Below, piece by piece: positions 1-10,098 of a stretch of DNA of 64,000 nucleotides. Numbering within the stretch: the first letter of the stretch is position 1; each line of letters starts with the position of its first letter. The translations under genes and the position numbers were made by a program. The notes below the pieces were generated by a model. It was not told the DNA's origin. It saw nothing but the letters and a program-made list of their open reading frames with translations, and made no database searches. Location: the NCBI RefSeq assembly GCF_030291135.1, contig NZ_CP127409.1, positions 1,860,001-1,924,000 of the forward strand, written 5' to 3'. Origin of the DNA: Rhodanobacter thiooxydans. GTDB taxonomy: Bacteria > Pseudomonadota > Gammaproteobacteria > Xanthomonadales > Rhodanobacteraceae.

Positions 1-2267
1 ACTCGTCCAAGGCGACCAAGGGCAGCGACATCGAGGAAACCGCGTTCAACACCAATTGCGAGGCCGCGGTGGAAATCGCCCGCCAGGCGCGCATCCGCGA
101 TGCCGGCGGCCTGCTGGTGATCGACTTCATCGACATGGACAGCCCCAGGCACCAGCGTGAAGTGGAAGATCGCCTGAAGGATGCGCTGAAGCTGGATCGC
201 GCCCGCGTGCAGATCGGCCGCATCTCGCGCTTCGGCCTGCTCGAGATGTCGCGTCAGCGCTTGCGTCCGAGCCTCGGCGAAGCCACCCAGATCACCTGCC
301 CGCGCTGCGAAGGCCACGGCCACATCCGCGGCGTGGAATCGCTGTCGCTGTCCACCCTGCGCCTGATCGAAGAGCACGCAATGAAGGACAACACCGGCCA
401 GGTGCTGGTGCAGGCGCCCACCAGCGTCGCCAACTTCCTGCTCAACGAAAAGCGCGCCAGCGTGGTCGAGATCGAACTGCGCCACAAGGCACATGTGGTG
501 ATCGTCGCCGACGAGAAGCTGGAAACCCCGCACATCGAGATCCAGCGCATCCGTGAAGCGGACATGGGCGAGCACAGCAAGCCCAGCTACGAACGCCTCA
601 CTACGGTGGAAACCACCGAGTTGCCGAAGATGGGCCAGGCCCTGGGCAGCGGCGAGCAGCCCGCGGTGAGCGGTATCGTGCCCGCCAGCCCGGCGCCGGT
701 GCGCGAGGAAATCGCCACCCCGGCCACTGTGGCGCAGCCGGCCGCACGCCATCAGCCAACCGCTGTCCCGACCGCCCATGCCGCAGCACCCGCCGGCGGC
801 ATCATCTCGCGCCTGCTGGGCTGGTTCCGCAGCGCGGAGACGGCAGCACCGGCAGCAGCGCCGAAGCGCACCGACAACGGCAACGACGGCAGCAACCGCA
901 ACCGTCGCGAGGAGCGTGGCAATCGCACTGGCACCAACACGAACGCGCCATCGTCGCGCCAGCCGCGACGCGAGGCAGCCCAGCAAGGCCAGGCAAAACC
1001 CGCCTCCCAGCAGCAGGCTCGCGGCAACCGCCAGCGCGGCAACGAGGCGCAGCCGCGCCAGGCGCAGCAACCGCAGGCCCAGACCGCCAAGGCGGAACGC
1101 CAGCCCAGGCCGGCCTCAGCCGAGAACAACCAGGCACGTGCGGAGCGCAAGCCGAATCCGCAGCAGCAGCCGAAGGTCGAACGCTCGCCCCGTGTCACCA
1201 CTGACGAGCGCCCCGCCGCTGCACCGCTGGATGATGCGGCGAAGGAAGCCGAGCGTTTGCTGGTGCCGCTGGCCACATCGACGGCTCCCGAGACCACCGA
1301 CGACGAAGCCGACGCCGATGGCAGCCAGTCGCGCCGCCGCCGCGGTCGTCGTGGCGGCCGCCGCCGGCGTCGTCACGACGAAGCTGCCGTGAATGGCACC
1401 GAGATCGACAGCGCGCAGGCACAGGCGCTCGATGACGAGGACCGCGACGAAGCCGCTGCAGCTGCCGCAACAGATGCCCCGGCAGCACGTAACGAGCAGT
1501 CGTCGCGTGAATCGTCGCCGGTGTCCGCCGCCACGGATGATGGCCAGGCCAGCGCCGGACCGGCTATCCCGGCGGTTCGCCAACCGGTGCCTGCCCAGCC
1601 GGTCGAGAAGCCCGCCGTCACCTCCGTTGCCGCAGCGGTCAGTGCCGCGGTGTCCGCCGCCACGGCATTCAACCTGCCCACCCTGCCGCCGATCCCCGAC
1701 CAGGTGAAATCCGCAGCAGCCACTCCCGATGATCAGGACATCGTCAGGATCACCCCCACCGCCACTCCAGCACTGAAGCCGCAGACGGCCGCGGTCACGG
1801 TGGCCGATGTGGAGACCCACGCCGCAAAGGCCGATGCCACCCCGGTGGTCGTCACCACGGCCATCGCGACGCCGACGACGATCAGCCGACCGGCTGTCGA
1901 CGCGGCACCCTCGGCCGTCATGACTCCGTCGATGAAGCAGCCAGTGCCAACCGCGGTGACGCCGGTAAGCCCGACGGTTGTCGCTCACATGACTCCCGCG
2001 CCGACTGCAGCATCGGTCTCGACGACGGCAACACCGCTTGCCCAGCAGGAGGCGCCCGCGGTCACCACCGACACGCCGCCTGAAACACCGGCGACAGCCG
2101 CTCCCGTAGCCACGCTGCCGCTGCCCAAGCAAGGTGATTTGCTGGCCCAGCCGATCCATCCGGCAACGCTGCTGCCATCAGCCACCGAAGAACAGCAGCC
2201 GGCATCGCCGCTGTCGCACGACGAGCCCGCTGCGCCCGACGCACACAAGGGCGACTCGCACGACTGA
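1..2267 (+). CDS. rne: Ribonuclease E, C-terminal part (5' end outside the window)
   Basis: The frame is open from base 3 and ends at TGA 2265-2267, giving about 755 codons. The first residues ([16 protein letters not shown]) match the RNase E catalytic domain just after the first catalytic Asp. The VIDFIDM stretch near 120-137 carries the second Mg-binding Asp, and CPRC at 297-308 is the Zn-link that holds the dimer together. RNase E is the main endoribonuclease for mRNA decay and rRNA/tRNA processing. After about codon 200 the protein becomes a long Ala/Pro/Gln/Arg-rich tail with an Arg block ([16 protein letters not shown]) near 1330-1376, as in the disordered scaffold half of the family. 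Partner-binding motifs in the tail cannot be assigned by eye. Confidence 0.95.
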   Translation, partial: SSKATKGSDIEETAFNTNCEAAVEIARQARIRDAGGLLVIDFIDMDSPRHQREVEDRLKDALKLDRARVQIGRISRFGLLEMSRQRLRPSLGEATQITCPRCEGHGHIRGVESLSLSTLRLIEEHAMKDNTGQVLVQAPTSVANFLLNEKRASVVEIELRHKAHVVIVADEKLETPHIEIQRIREADMGEHSKPSYERLTTVETTELPKMGQALGSGEQPAVSGIVPASPAPVREEIATPATVAQPAARHQPTAVPTAHAAAPAGGIISRLLGWFRSAETAAPAAAPKRTDNGNDGSNRNRREERGNRTGTNTNAPSSRQPRREAAQQGQAKPASQQQARGNRQRGNEAQPRQAQQPQAQTAKAERQPRPASAENNQARAERKPNPQQQPKVERSPRVTTDERPAAAPLDDAAKEAERLLVPLATSTAPETTDDEADADGSQSRRRRGRRGGRRRRRHDEAAVNGTEIDSAQAQALDDEDRDEAAAAAATDAPAARNEQSSRESSPVSAATDDGQASAGPAIPAVRQPVPAQPVEKPAVTSVAAAVSAAVSAATAFNLPTLPPIPDQVKSAAATPDDQDIVRITPTATPALKPQTAAVTVADVETHAAKADATPVVVTTAIATPTTISRPAVDAAPSAVMTPSMKQPVPTAVTPVSPTVVAHMTPAPTAASVSTTATPLAQQEAPAVTTDTPPETPATAAPVATLPLPKQGDLLAQPIHPATLLPSATEEQQPASPLSHDEPAAPDAHKGDSHD

Positions 2268-2290
2268 ACCGTTGCAACAGCGTGCCACTC

Positions 2291-2327
2291 GATAAAAAAA
2301 CCGGACTCATGGTCCGGTTTTTTTATC
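2291..2327. terminator. Bidirectional intrinsic terminator
   Basis: A perfect inverted repeat with two 16-nt arms (GATAAAAAAACCGGAC and its complement) and a TCATG loop lies between the convergent rne and response-regulator genes. The GC stem is flanked by A and T runs, so it can terminate transcription from both sides. Confidence 0.9.
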
Positions 2328-2360
2328 GCCTCCAGTCACGCAGCAGCCCGAGCCACGGCA

Positions 2361-3014
2361 TCAGTTGCCGACATGATGATTCGGCGTATCGATCAGGCCA
2401 TGCACCGTCATCAGATGAGCCAGGCTGAGCACGTGGTCCACGTGCAGCTTTTCCATCAGGCGCTGCTTGTAGGTGGACACGGTCTTGGGACTCAGGTTGA
2501 GCTGCTCGCCGATGATCGTCAGCGGCTTGCCACGCACCAGCATCATTGCCACTTCGAGCTCGCGGCTGGACAGTACGTCGAACGGCGAGGCACTACCGTC
2601 CAGGGTGGCCAGCGCAAGCTGCTGCGCGACTGCCGGGGCAAGATAACGGCGGCCACCGGCCACCTGGCGTACGGCGGACACCAGCTCGTCGGCACTGCAG
2701 CCCTTGGTCAGGTAGCCGAGCGCGCCGGCGTCGAGCAGGCGCTTGGGGAAACGTGCGTCATCGACCACCGTCACGATAACGACGTGCGTGGACAGTTTCG
2801 AGCGGCACACGCGCTCGGTGAGTTCGATCCCGCTCATGCCGGGCATGTGCACGTCGACCAGGGCAATGTCCGGCGCCAGTGTCCGGATCAGCTGCAGGCC
2901 TTCTTCGGCGCTGCCCGCTTCGCCGCCGACGCGGATGTCCGGCTGTTGCTGCAAGATCATTCGGAAGCCAGTGCGAACCAGCTCGTGATCGTCCACCAGG
3001 ACCACATTGATCAC
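2361..3014 (-). CDS. GacA/UvrY-type two-component response regulator
   Basis: This 217-residue protein has an N-terminal receiver domain (acidic pair in VDDHE, phospho-acceptor Asp in ALVDVHMPGMSG, conserved Lys in YLTKG) and a C-terminal LuxR-type helix-turn-helix (LSSRELEVAMMLVRG... SPKTVSTYKQRLMEKL). Length and layout match GacA/UvrY, which activates small regulatory RNA genes when phosphorylated by a GacS/BarA-type kinase. The start chosen is GTG at 3014 because GGAGGG lies six bases upstream. An in-frame ATG further out would add an unconserved leader. No kinase and no uvrC, its frequent neighbour, is next to it. Regulator class is near certain; GacA orthology is likely. Confidence 0.85.
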   Translation of the reverse strand: MINVVLVDDHELVRTGFRMILQQQPDIRVGGEAGSAEEGLQLIRTLAPDIALVDVHMPGMSGIELTERVCRSKLSTHVVIVTVVDDARFPKRLLDAGALGYLTKGCSADELVSAVRQVAGGRRYLAPAVAQQLALATLDGSASPFDVLSSRELEVAMMLVRGKPLTIIGEQLNLSPKTVSTYKQRLMEKLHVDHVLSLAHLMTVHGLIDTPNHHVGN

Positions 3015-3146
3015 TTGACGCCCTCCTTGGTTGGGCTGCATGAAATTAGGCCGCACGGTGCCCCATTGCAAGCGATTCGGCACTTGGCCCGATGCCGGTC
3101 GCAGGCAACCACTTCGACGTGATATCGACGTCGGGTCGAGTGATGC

Positions 3147-3401
3147 TCAGGCCGCCTGCGTATCGGCAGGATCGTCCCTGCTTTCATCGCTGTCGTTGAC
3201 ATAACGCGCCAACACAACCGCGGAAGTCGGCCCGGGCATTTCCACTAGGACCTGGCGCCCGAGGCGCTGATGCTCGTCACGAGCCATCTCCCGTGCAAGC
3301 TTGATCGCCACCCCCAGCTGCAGGTTGCTGAACAACGTGATCCGGCCACGACAGATACACCAATCGCCCGTAGTCGCCTGCTTCAGCGAAATCGTCACCA
3401 T
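3147..3401 (-). CDS. Small hypothetical protein
   Basis: An 84-residue protein beginning MVTISLKQATTGDWCICRG. The ATG at 3401 is preceded by GGGGAG at a good distance. The N-terminal half reads like a beta-rich fold with one Trp-Cys-x-Cys, the middle like a helix (GVAIKLAREMARDEHQRL), and the tail is acidic. It is remotely like small DUF2188-type proteins, but I do not assign a family. It lies between the response regulator and tRNA-Leu on the same strand. Confidence 0.5.
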   Translation of the reverse strand: MVTISLKQATTGDWCICRGRITLFSNLQLGVAIKLAREMARDEHQRLGRQVLVEMPGPTSAVVLARYVNDSDESRDDPADTQAA

Positions 3402-3630
3402 GGACAGCCACTCCCCGTGCCATGAGGAAATCCGGCGGCGGCACGACCGGCCGGTCATTCGCCACCCTCATCGTCTGGGCACAATGTGTCATGGCAGTAA
3501 CGCCCGATATGTCGGCCGGCACCTACATACGCTGTACGGGAAGCATGCTGCGACGTCCACACAGACCACCCGGTGCCCACCATGCGACCGGCGCACTGTC
3601 GGCTTGCATGTCCTTCCTGCACACCAACCA

Positions 3631-3674
3631 CTGCAGACAAAAAAACCGCCGATCGGCGGTTCTCTTGTCTGCAG
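3631..3674 (-). terminator. Intrinsic terminator after tRNA-Leu
   Basis: Read on the minus strand, AACCGCCGATCGGCGGTT is followed by a T run. The hairpin is nested in a second inverted repeat (CTGCAGACAA at 3631-3640 and TTGTCTGCAG at 3665-3674). It lies about 35 bases past the 3' end of the tRNA. Confidence 0.85.
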
Positions 3675-3707
3675 CGACTTCGGCGACATTCACCGAAGCC
3701 ATCTTAA

Positions 3708-3792
3708 TGGTGCCCAAGAGGGGACTCGAACCCCTACGACTTGCGTCGCTACCACCTCAAGGTAGTGCGTCTACCAGTTCCGCCACCTGGGC
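3708..3792 (-). tRNA. tRNA-Leu(GAG)
   Basis: The minus strand reads GCCCAGGTGGCGGAACTGGT and so on to GGGCACCA, with encoded CCA at 3708-3710. The acceptor stem (GCCCAGG with CTTGGGC, one G-T pair), the long variable arm of a class II tRNA, the T arm GGGGTTCGAGTCCCC and the anticodon loop TTGAGGT (anticodon GAG) are all visible. It lies 11 bases past the secG stop, the tpiA-secG-tRNA-Leu order common in proteobacteria. Confidence 0.97.
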
Positions 3793-3803
3793 AGGTGTGT
3801 TGC

Positions 3804-4265
3804 TCAGTGCTTGGCCGGCGGCTCGGTGGCTGCCGGTACTTCGCCCTTCTGGGTCGGGGCGGGAGTTGCTGCCGCCGGCTGTGCTGCCGGGACGGCATTG
3901 TTGGTTGCAGCGGGAACCGCCGACGGGACTTCCGAACCAGCCGCCGGGGCAGCCGGAGTTGCCTTGCCGGCAGCGGGCTTGTCGGCCAGCGTGGCCATCA
4001 CGCCCAGGTCTTGCGTATTGGTATGCGGCGCGCCGTTGCCATGCAGGTAGATGCCCATGCCCAGGCTGAGCAGGAAGAACAGGCCCGCAAGCACGCCGGT
4101 GGCGCGGGTGAGGAACGTGGACGAACCGCGCGCGCCGAACACCGTGGCCGAAGCGCCGCCGCCAAAGCCCGAGCCGGCATCGGCGCCAGCACCGTTCTGC
4201 AGCAGGATCAGCACGATCATCGCCGCAGCAATCAGGATGTAGAACACGCTGAAAATGACGAACAT
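3804..4265 (-). CDS. secG: Preprotein translocase subunit SecG
   Basis: A 153-residue inner-membrane protein of the SecYEG channel. It starts MFVIFSVFYILIAAAMIVLI (first membrane helix), followed by the typical GAGADAGSGFGGGAS loop, SSTFLTRATG and a second helix (LAGLFFLLSLGMGIYL). The C-terminal half is a long Ala/Pro-rich tail, longer than in E. coli SecG (110 residues) but common in this order. The start is ATG 4265, seven bases after the tpiA stop, so translation is probably coupled. Upstream in-frame codons lie inside tpiA and are unlikely starts. Confidence 0.95.
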   Translation of the reverse strand: MFVIFSVFYILIAAAMIVLILLQNGAGADAGSGFGGGASATVFGARGSSTFLTRATGVLAGLFFLLSLGMGIYLHGNGAPHTNTQDLGVMATLADKPAAGKATPAAPAAGSEVPSAVPAATNNAVPAAQPAAATPAPTQKGEVPAATEPPAKH

Positions 4266-4272
4266 AAGGTTT

Positions 4273-5040
4273 CTATTGAGCCTGTGGCGCCTGATGCGCC
4301 GCGGCGCAGATTCCAAGGAAGTCGGATGCAGTCAGGGAGGCCCCGCCGATCAGCCCTCCATCCACGTCCGCCTGCGCGAACAATTCAGCGGCATTGGCCG
4401 CCTTGACGCTACCGCCGTAAAGCAGTCGGGTCAGACGGGCAATCATAACATCTTCTTTTTCCAGTTGGCTACGAACGAAGGCATGCACCTGCTGCGCCTG
4501 CTCCGGGCTGGCGGTATGACCGGTGCCGATCGCCCAGACCGGCTCGTAGGCGATTACTGCCGTATCGAAACTTGCCACGCCGTTGAGCGCCAGCACCGCG
4601 CGCAACTGCCGCGCGACGACCGCCTCGGTCTCGCCGGCCTTGCGCTGTTCCAGCGTTTCGCCCAGGCACAGGATCGGCGTCAGGCCGCCGGCGCGGGCCG
4701 CGGCAAACTTGCGCGCCACCAGTTCGTCGCTCTCGCCATGGTACTGGCGGCGCTCGGAATGGCCGACCAGCACCCAACGTGCGCCAACATCTGCCAGCAT
4801 GGCGGCGGAAACTTCGCCGGTATACGCGCCCTGCCCCTCGTGCGCGCTGACATCCTGCGCGCCGATGCCCAGGCCGGAATCGGCTTGCTGCCAGGCCAGC
4901 TCGGCCACGTACGGAAACGGGGGAAATACCGCCACATCGATATCGTCCGGCAGGCCGGCGGCGATATCGCTCACCATGGCCTTGGCCATCGAACGGCTGC
5001 CGTGCATTTTCCAGTTGCCGGCGACGAATTTCTTGCGCAT
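4273..5040 (-). CDS. tpiA: Triosephosphate isomerase
   Basis: A full-length 255-residue cytosolic enzyme that interconverts dihydroxyacetone phosphate and glyceraldehyde 3-phosphate. Catalytic residues are visible: Lys11 (AGNWKM), His94 (VGHSERR) and Glu166 ([11 protein letters not shown]), with the phosphate-binding GGSV loop near the C-terminus. It is the first gene of a tpiA-secG-tRNA-Leu unit running leftward, and the divergent gene at 5166 leaves about 125 bases for its promoter. Confidence 0.98.
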   Translation of the reverse strand: MRKKFVAGNWKMHGSRSMAKAMVSDIAAGLPDDIDVAVFPPFPYVAELAWQQADSGLGIGAQDVSAHEGQGAYTGEVSAAMLADVGARWVLVGHSERRQYHGESDELVARKFAAARAGGLTPILCLGETLEQRKAGETEAVVARQLRAVLALNGVASFDTAVIAYEPVWAIGTGHTASPEQAQQVHAFVRSQLEKEDVMIARLTRLLYGGSVKAANAAELFAQADVDGGLIGGASLTASDFLGICAAAHQAPQAQ

Positions 5041-5165
5041 GGGCTGCTTCCGTTGCGGTCAAACGGCAAGCTTAGCGAGGGCCTCCGGGATGAGCAAACC
5101 CGCGGACGACTGGCGTCGGTTCACTGGCGCGGTCAAGAATGGCGACTCCTGCCGAGGAACACCGC

Positions 5166-5975
5166 ATGACCGCTTCCCGCCCGCTCAGCCTGATCACCGG
5201 CGCCTCCTCAGGCATTGGTGCCGCGTTTGCCCGGCAGCTCGCCGCGCTCGGCCACGATCTGGTGCTGACTGCGCGCCGCGCCGATCGGTTGGAAGCGCTC
5301 GCCGCCGAACTCCATGAACGGCATGCCGCCCAGGTCACCGTGTTGCCGCACGACCTGGCCGACCCGGCCACGCCGCGGGCACTGTGCGACGAACTGGACC
5401 GGCGCGGCCTGCAAGTGGACTGGCTGATCAACAACGCCGGCTACGGCGTGCCCGGCACCTTTGTCGCGAACGACTGGGCAACCCATGCGGACTTCCTGCA
5501 GGTGCTGCTGACCGCGCCGACCGAACTGGCCTGGCGACTGCTGCCCGGCATGCGTCAGCGTGGCCGCGGCCGCGTGATCAACGTCGCCTCGCTGGCCGGG
5601 CACGTGCCTGGCCCGGCCGGGCACACCCTGTACGCCGCCAGCAAGGCCTACCTGATCAAGTTTTCGCAGTCACTGGCACTGGAGAACCGCGCGGCCGGCG
5701 TGAACGTCTGCGCGCTGTGCCCGGGCTTCACCTGGTCGGAATTCCACGACGTCACGCGCACCCGCGACAAGATGAACAAGCTGCCTGGCTTCATGTGGCT
5801 GAGCGCGGACGAAGTGGTGCGCCAGGGCATCGCGGCGGTCGAGCGCGGCGACGCCGTGTACATCCCGGGCCGGGTCAACCGCACCATCAAGACGGTGGTG
5901 CGACTGCTACCGGACCGGCTGGCCATGTGGCTTTCCGCGCGGGAATCGAAGCGCTACCGGAACACCGAGGTCTAG
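5166..5975 (+). CDS. Short-chain dehydrogenase/reductase
   Basis: A 269-residue classical SDR: Rossmann NAD(P)-binding motif TGASSGIG at the N-terminus, NNAGYG in the middle and the catalytic YAASK pair with an upstream Ser (VASLAG). The sequence type resembles the DltE/YqjQ-like SDRs that act on acyl or keto substrates; the substrate is not predictable. ATG 5166 is chosen because GAGGAA lies six bases upstream; an in-frame ATG at 5139 lacks this. Confidence 0.85.
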   Translation: MTASRPLSLITGASSGIGAAFARQLAALGHDLVLTARRADRLEALAAELHERHAAQVTVLPHDLADPATPRALCDELDRRGLQVDWLINNAGYGVPGTFVANDWATHADFLQVLLTAPTELAWRLLPGMRQRGRGRVINVASLAGHVPGPAGHTLYAASKAYLIKFSQSLALENRAAGVNVCALCPGFTWSEFHDVTRTRDKMNKLPGFMWLSADEVVRQGIAAVERGDAVYIPGRVNRTIKTVVRLLPDRLAMWLSARESKRYRNTEV

Positions 5976-6032
5976 ACGGCACTGACGCATCCGCTACTGT
6001 TGCCATCGACTTCGCCACCGGCTGCCAACTGC

Positions 6033-6704
6033 ATGTCCCTGTTTCCGACCCAGATGCGTCCGCTGCCCTACCGCAAGCCCGTCGAGGGCCGCGACTACTG
6101 GGTGGTGGACGACGTGCTGCCGAATGCCGACGAGGTGCGCGCCCGCTGCCTGGCCAAGACCGACTGGGAAATGGGTTATCCGTATACCGGCGAGGTATGG
6201 CCGGGCATGCGCGCCACGCCCGCCCTGCTGGATGACGAGCTGTCCGCACTGGAGGCGACGGTATGCCGCCTCACCGGCGCGAAGAAGCTGTGGGTCGAGC
6301 AGACCGAAGCCGGCATCCGGCTCAACCACAACTGCGTGCAGGTGGTCGGCGCAGTCGAGGGTACGGTGAAGCCGCACACCGACTCCTCGCATCTGTGCCG
6401 CTACGCCGCCGTGCTGTATCTCAACCCCGCGGTACCGAACCAATGCGGCACCAGCTTCTTCCGCCAGCGCATGGCTGGTGGCCGGCTTGGCGGCAATATC
6501 GTGCTGCCGCCGCACCGCAATCTGGCCGAGGCACTAGGCAATCGCTTCGTGCAACCGAACGCCTTCGTCGAGGATGTGCGCGTGGCGCACCGCTACAACC
6601 GCCTGCTGGTCTACAAGGCCAACCTGATCCACAGCGCCAGCGCCTACTGGGGGCTGGAAATGGCGGCCAAGCGCATGACCGCCGTGTTCTTCTGGATGGC
6701 GTAG
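6033..6704 (+). CDS. DUF6445-like protein, probable Fe(II)/2-oxoglutarate-type fold
   Basis: About 223 residues. The protein has an iron-ligand-like layout: HTD in VKPHTDSSH, a second His in LIHSASAYWG and a basic residue in KRMTAVFF, plus CGTSFF in between, as in prolyl-hydroxylase-like jelly-roll enzymes. I believe it belongs to DUF6445, a family often found near tryptophan halogenases and TonB receptors, but that is from memory of the motif pattern. The start is uncertain (TTG 6000, ATG 6033 or ATG 6054). It converges with another dioxygenase gene 16 bases downstream. Confidence 0.6.
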   Translation: MSLFPTQMRPLPYRKPVEGRDYWVVDDVLPNADEVRARCLAKTDWEMGYPYTGEVWPGMRATPALLDDELSALEATVCRLTGAKKLWVEQTEAGIRLNHNCVQVVGAVEGTVKPHTDSSHLCRYAAVLYLNPAVPNQCGTSFFRQRMAGGRLGGNIVLPPHRNLAEALGNRFVQPNAFVEDVRVAHRYNRLLVYKANLIHSASAYWGLEMAAKRMTAVFFWMA

Positions 6705-6720
6705 CAGCCGGTCCGGCGCC

Positions 6721-7656
6721 TCAGATCAGCTTGATCTCGCGCAAACGCTGCAACAGGTATTCGTGCGAGGTGATCGAGGTGTCGTAGCGGCGCGGATTGT
6801 CCGCCGTGACGCACGAATCGAGCGGGTCCAGCACCACGTCCGGATTCGGATGCAGGAAGAACGGCACCGAGTAGCGCGGCTTGCGTGCATTCTCGTTCTG
6901 CGGGTTAACCACGCGGTGCGTGGTGGACGGAAACACGTGGTTGGAGAGCCGCTGCAGCATGTCGCCGATGTTCACCACGATCGCGTCGCCCTCGGTGGTG
7001 ATCGGCAACCACTCGCCTTCGCGGGTGAGCACTTCCAGCCCTTCCGCGCTGGCGCCAACCAGCAGGGTAATGAAGTTGATGTCCTCATGCGCGCCAGCGC
7101 GCACGTTGGGGATGTTCTCTTCCGTGATCGGCGGATAGTGGATCGGGCGCAGGATCGAGTTGCCGACGTCGGTCTTGTCCTCGAAAAAGTTTTCCGGCTC
7201 GCCGATGTGCAGGGCCAACGCGCGCAGCACGCGGGTGCCGAGCTGGTCCAGCGCCTCGTACAGGCCGTAGCCGTACTGCCTGAATTCCGGCACCTCGGCG
7301 GGCCAGATATTCGGCGGCATCACGTCGGCGAACTTCGAATCGCGCGGGATCTCGCGACCGACATGCCAGAATTCCTTGAGGTCGGCGTACTGACTGTCCT
7401 TGGCGGTCTCCACCTTGAACGGCGTATAGCCACGCGCACCGCCGGCACCGGGCACGTGGTACTTCATCTTGGTTTCGGTCGGCAGCGCGAAGAAGCGCTG
7501 GAACACGTCGTACGAGCCGTCGATCAGCTCGCGCGCGATACCGTGGCCGCTGATGCAGCAGAAGCCGAATTCACGATAGGCCGCGCCGATCTCGGCGACG
7601 AAGGCGCCGCGGTCGGTGTCGTAGCGGCGGATGTCCAGGGTGGGAACGTTCTTCAT
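6721..7656 (-). CDS. Isopenicillin N synthase-family 2-oxoglutarate/Fe(II) oxygenase
   Basis: A 311-residue non-heme iron dioxygenase. The N-terminal DIOX_N-like region (YREFGFCCISGHGI) is followed by the double-stranded beta-helix domain with iron ligands His and Asp in GAHEDINFIT and the distal His in TTHRVVNP, then RYSVPFF, whose Arg and Ser bind 2-oxoglutarate. Members oxidise small molecules; the substrate is unknown. It stands alone, with about 100 bases to glmM and no pathway genes nearby. Confidence 0.85.
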   Translation of the reverse strand: MKNVPTLDIRRYDTDRGAFVAEIGAAYREFGFCCISGHGIARELIDGSYDVFQRFFALPTETKMKYHVPGAGGARGYTPFKVETAKDSQYADLKEFWHVGREIPRDSKFADVMPPNIWPAEVPEFRQYGYGLYEALDQLGTRVLRALALHIGEPENFFEDKTDVGNSILRPIHYPPITEENIPNVRAGAHEDINFITLLVGASAEGLEVLTREGEWLPITTEGDAIVVNIGDMLQRLSNHVFPSTTHRVVNPQNENARKPRYSVPFFLHPNPDVVLDPLDSCVTADNPRRYDTSITSHEYLLQRLREIKLI

Positions 7657-7754
7657 GGCTGTAGTCCATTGGTTGGGCGTGCGGTCGATTCATCCGCCAC
7701 CGCAAGGGCGGGGCACGTCGGGCCAGTCCATGGCGACCCAATACTGCTACAGGT

Positions 7755-9107
7755 TCACGAGCGTTCGGCTGCGGATTTTACAATCCCTGCCAGCTTCTCT
7801 GCCAACTGCTGCACTTCCGTTTCGTCGGCGCCCTCGATGGTGACGCGCACCAGCGGCTCGGTGCCGGAGGCGCGCAAGACCACCCGGCCGCGACCGTGCA
7901 GGATCTGCTCCACCTCGGCCAGCGCCTGCTTCACCTCGCTGCTGGACAAGGCCTCACGGGCACCGGCGGCACGCACATTGAGCATCACCTGGGGCATCTT
8001 CTGCAGGCCTTGCCGCGCCACGGCCAGGTCTTCGCCGGAGCGCACCAGCGCCTCCAGCACGGCCAGCGCGGCGATGATGCCGTCGCCGGTGGTAGCACGG
8101 TCCAGGCACAGGATGTGACCGGAGGTCTCGCCGCCGAGCAGGCCGCGATGTTCCTTCAGCTGCTGCAGCACGTAACGATCGCCCACGTTGGCGCGGATCA
8201 GCGGCACGTCGAACCGGGCCAGCGCCAGTTGCAGGCCGTAGTTGCTCATCAGGGTGCCGACCACCGGCCCCTGCAGCTTCCCCTGTGCATGCCAGCTGCG
8301 CGCCAGTATGTACAGAATGTCGTCGCCGTCGGCCAGCACGCCGTTCCGGTCGACCAGTTGCACGCGGTCGCCGTCGCCATCGAACGCGATGCCGAGGTCG
8401 GCGTCATGTGCCAGCACGGAGCGCTGCAAGGCCTGCGGATGAGTCGAGCCAGCCTCGTGATTGATGTTGAAGCCGTCCGGCTTGTCGCCGATCGCCACCA
8501 CCTCGGCACCCAGTTCGGCAAACACCTTCGGCGCCACCTGGTAGGTCGCGCCATGGGCGCAGTCCAGCACCAGCCGAAGCCCGTGCAGGCTGAAATCCTC
8601 GGCGACGGTGGACTTGCAGTATTCCGTGTAACGGGCCACCGCATCGTCGATCCGGCGCGCCTTGCCGAGCCGTTCGGATGGCACCGTGGTGAACGCGGCG
8701 TCGACCTCCCGCTCGATCGCCAGCTCCACTTCGTCGGACAGCTTCTCGCCATCGGCGGAGAAGAACTTGATGCCGTTGTCGTGATGCGGGTTGTGCGAGG
8801 CGCTGATCACGATGCCGGTCTGCGCGCGCATCGAGCGGGTCAGGTAGGCCACCGCGGGCGTCGGCATCGGGCCGAGCAGGCCCACGTCGGCGCCGGCCGC
8901 GACCAGGCCCGCCTCCAGCGCGGCCTCGAACATGTAGCCTGAGATGCGGGTGTCCTTGCCGATCAGCACGTTCGGTCGCTTGCTGCCGTCACGCGCCAGC
9001 ACGCTGCCGACGGCGCGTCCGAGCTTCAGCATGAAGTCCGCGCTGATCGGCCATTGCCCGACCAGTCCGCGGATGCCGTCGGTGCCGAAATATTTGCGCT
9101 GGGTCAT
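7755..9107 (-). CDS. glmM: Phosphoglucosamine mutase
   Basis: A 450-residue enzyme converting glucosamine 6-phosphate to glucosamine 1-phosphate for peptidoglycan and LPS precursors. It begins [14 protein letters not shown], carries the phosphoserine loop [12 protein letters not shown] (catalytic Ser104), the Mg-binding DGDGDR loop and a C-terminal RASGTEP phosphate loop. ATG 9107 gives the family start; the frame stays open upstream but without similarity. It is third in an orn-folP-glmM run; folP and glmM are also neighbours in E. coli. Confidence 0.97.
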   Translation of the reverse strand: MTQRKYFGTDGIRGLVGQWPISADFMLKLGRAVGSVLARDGSKRPNVLIGKDTRISGYMFEAALEAGLVAAGADVGLLGPMPTPAVAYLTRSMRAQTGIVISASHNPHHDNGIKFFSADGEKLSDEVELAIEREVDAAFTTVPSERLGKARRIDDAVARYTEYCKSTVAEDFSLHGLRLVLDCAHGATYQVAPKVFAELGAEVVAIGDKPDGFNINHEAGSTHPQALQRSVLAHDADLGIAFDGDGDRVQLVDRNGVLADGDDILYILARSWHAQGKLQGPVVGTLMSNYGLQLALARFDVPLIRANVGDRYVLQQLKEHRGLLGGETSGHILCLDRATTGDGIIAALAVLEALVRSGEDLAVARQGLQKMPQVMLNVRAAGAREALSSSEVKQALAEVEQILHGRGRVVLRASGTEPLVRVTIEGADETEVQQLAEKLAGIVKSAAERS

Positions 9108-9156
9108 GGGCTGCCTGATGGCGATGATGAGGGGGAAGGAAAGATGAAGGCGCAGA

Positions 9157-10071
9157 TCAGTCGTCGTCCGGCCAGCGCGGCATGGCCGGTTTGTCGACAC
9201 GCCGCGGCACGGTGTCAACCGCGTGCACCGCCTGCCACACCGCCAGCGCATCGACGGTGGCGGCCACGTCATGCACGCGCACCATGCGTGCGCCGCGCTG
9301 CGCCGCGATCAGCGCCGCCGCCACGGAACCGGCGGCGCGCTCGGCCGGCACGCTGCGGCCGGTCATTTCGCCGATCATCGTCTTGCGCGACAAGCCGATG
9401 TAGGCACCGCTGCCGAGATCGGCGAAACGTTCCAGCGCGCACAGCAGCGCCAGGTTGTGCTGCAGCGTCTTGCCAAAGCCGAAGCCGGGATCGACCAGCA
9501 CCTTGCGCCGGTCGATCCCGGCCAGTTCGCAGGCGAACAGCCGGTCGGTGAGGAAGCGGTGCACCTCGCCGACCACATCGTCGTAATGCGGCTCGGCCTG
9601 CATGCTGCGCGGCTCGCCCTGCATGTGCATCAGGCATACCGGCACACCCAGCTCGGCCGCCGCAGCCATCGCACCGTCGCGGCGCAACGCGTATACGTCG
9701 TTGATCATGCCGGCGCCGGCCGCCACTGCCGCACGCATCACTTCCGGCTTGGAGGTGTCGATCGCGATCGGCAGCGTGGTGCGCGCAATCAGCTGCTCGA
9801 TCACCGGCAGCACCCGGCGCAGTTCTTCCTCGACCGGCACGTCGGCCGCGCCGGGACGGGTCGATTCGCCGCCGACGTCGATCATGTCGGCGCCCTCCTC
9901 CGCCAGCGCCAGGCCGTGCGCCACCGCCGCGTCGACGCTGTCGTGCGTGCCGCCATCGGAGAACGAATCGGGGGTGACGTTGAGGATGCCGACCACCCGC
10001 GCGCGGTCGAGCCGCAACGGGCGCCCGGCACAATCCAGCACCGTGGCAAACAGCTCGTTCGACATGCTCAT
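9157..10071 (-). CDS. folP: Dihydropteroate synthase
   Basis: A 304-residue TIM-barrel enzyme of folate synthesis, condensing 6-hydroxymethyl-7,8-dihydropterin pyrophosphate with p-aminobenzoate; it is the sulfonamide target. Signatures are [55 protein letters not shown] and the C-terminal VRVHDV. It sits 49 bases upstream of glmM and 27 bases downstream of orn, as one probable operon. Confidence 0.97.
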   Translation of the reverse strand: MSMSNELFATVLDCAGRPLRLDRARVVGILNVTPDSFSDGGTHDSVDAAVAHGLALAEEGADMIDVGGESTRPGAADVPVEEELRRVLPVIEQLIARTTLPIAIDTSKPEVMRAAVAAGAGMINDVYALRRDGAMAAAAELGVPVCLMHMQGEPRSMQAEPHYDDVVGEVHRFLTDRLFACELAGIDRRKVLVDPGFGFGKTLQHNLALLCALERFADLGSGAYIGLSRKTMIGEMTGRSVPAERAAGSVAAALIAAQRGARMVRVHDVAATVDALAVWQAVHAVDTVPRRVDKPAMPRWPDDD

Positions 10072-10098
10072 GGCCTCGTCAATGTCCGCAAGCGGCGC

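Noticed and set aside
3422..4069. Plus-strand frames across tRNA-Leu and secG
   Set aside because: They run antisense through the tRNA and secG and have no domain.
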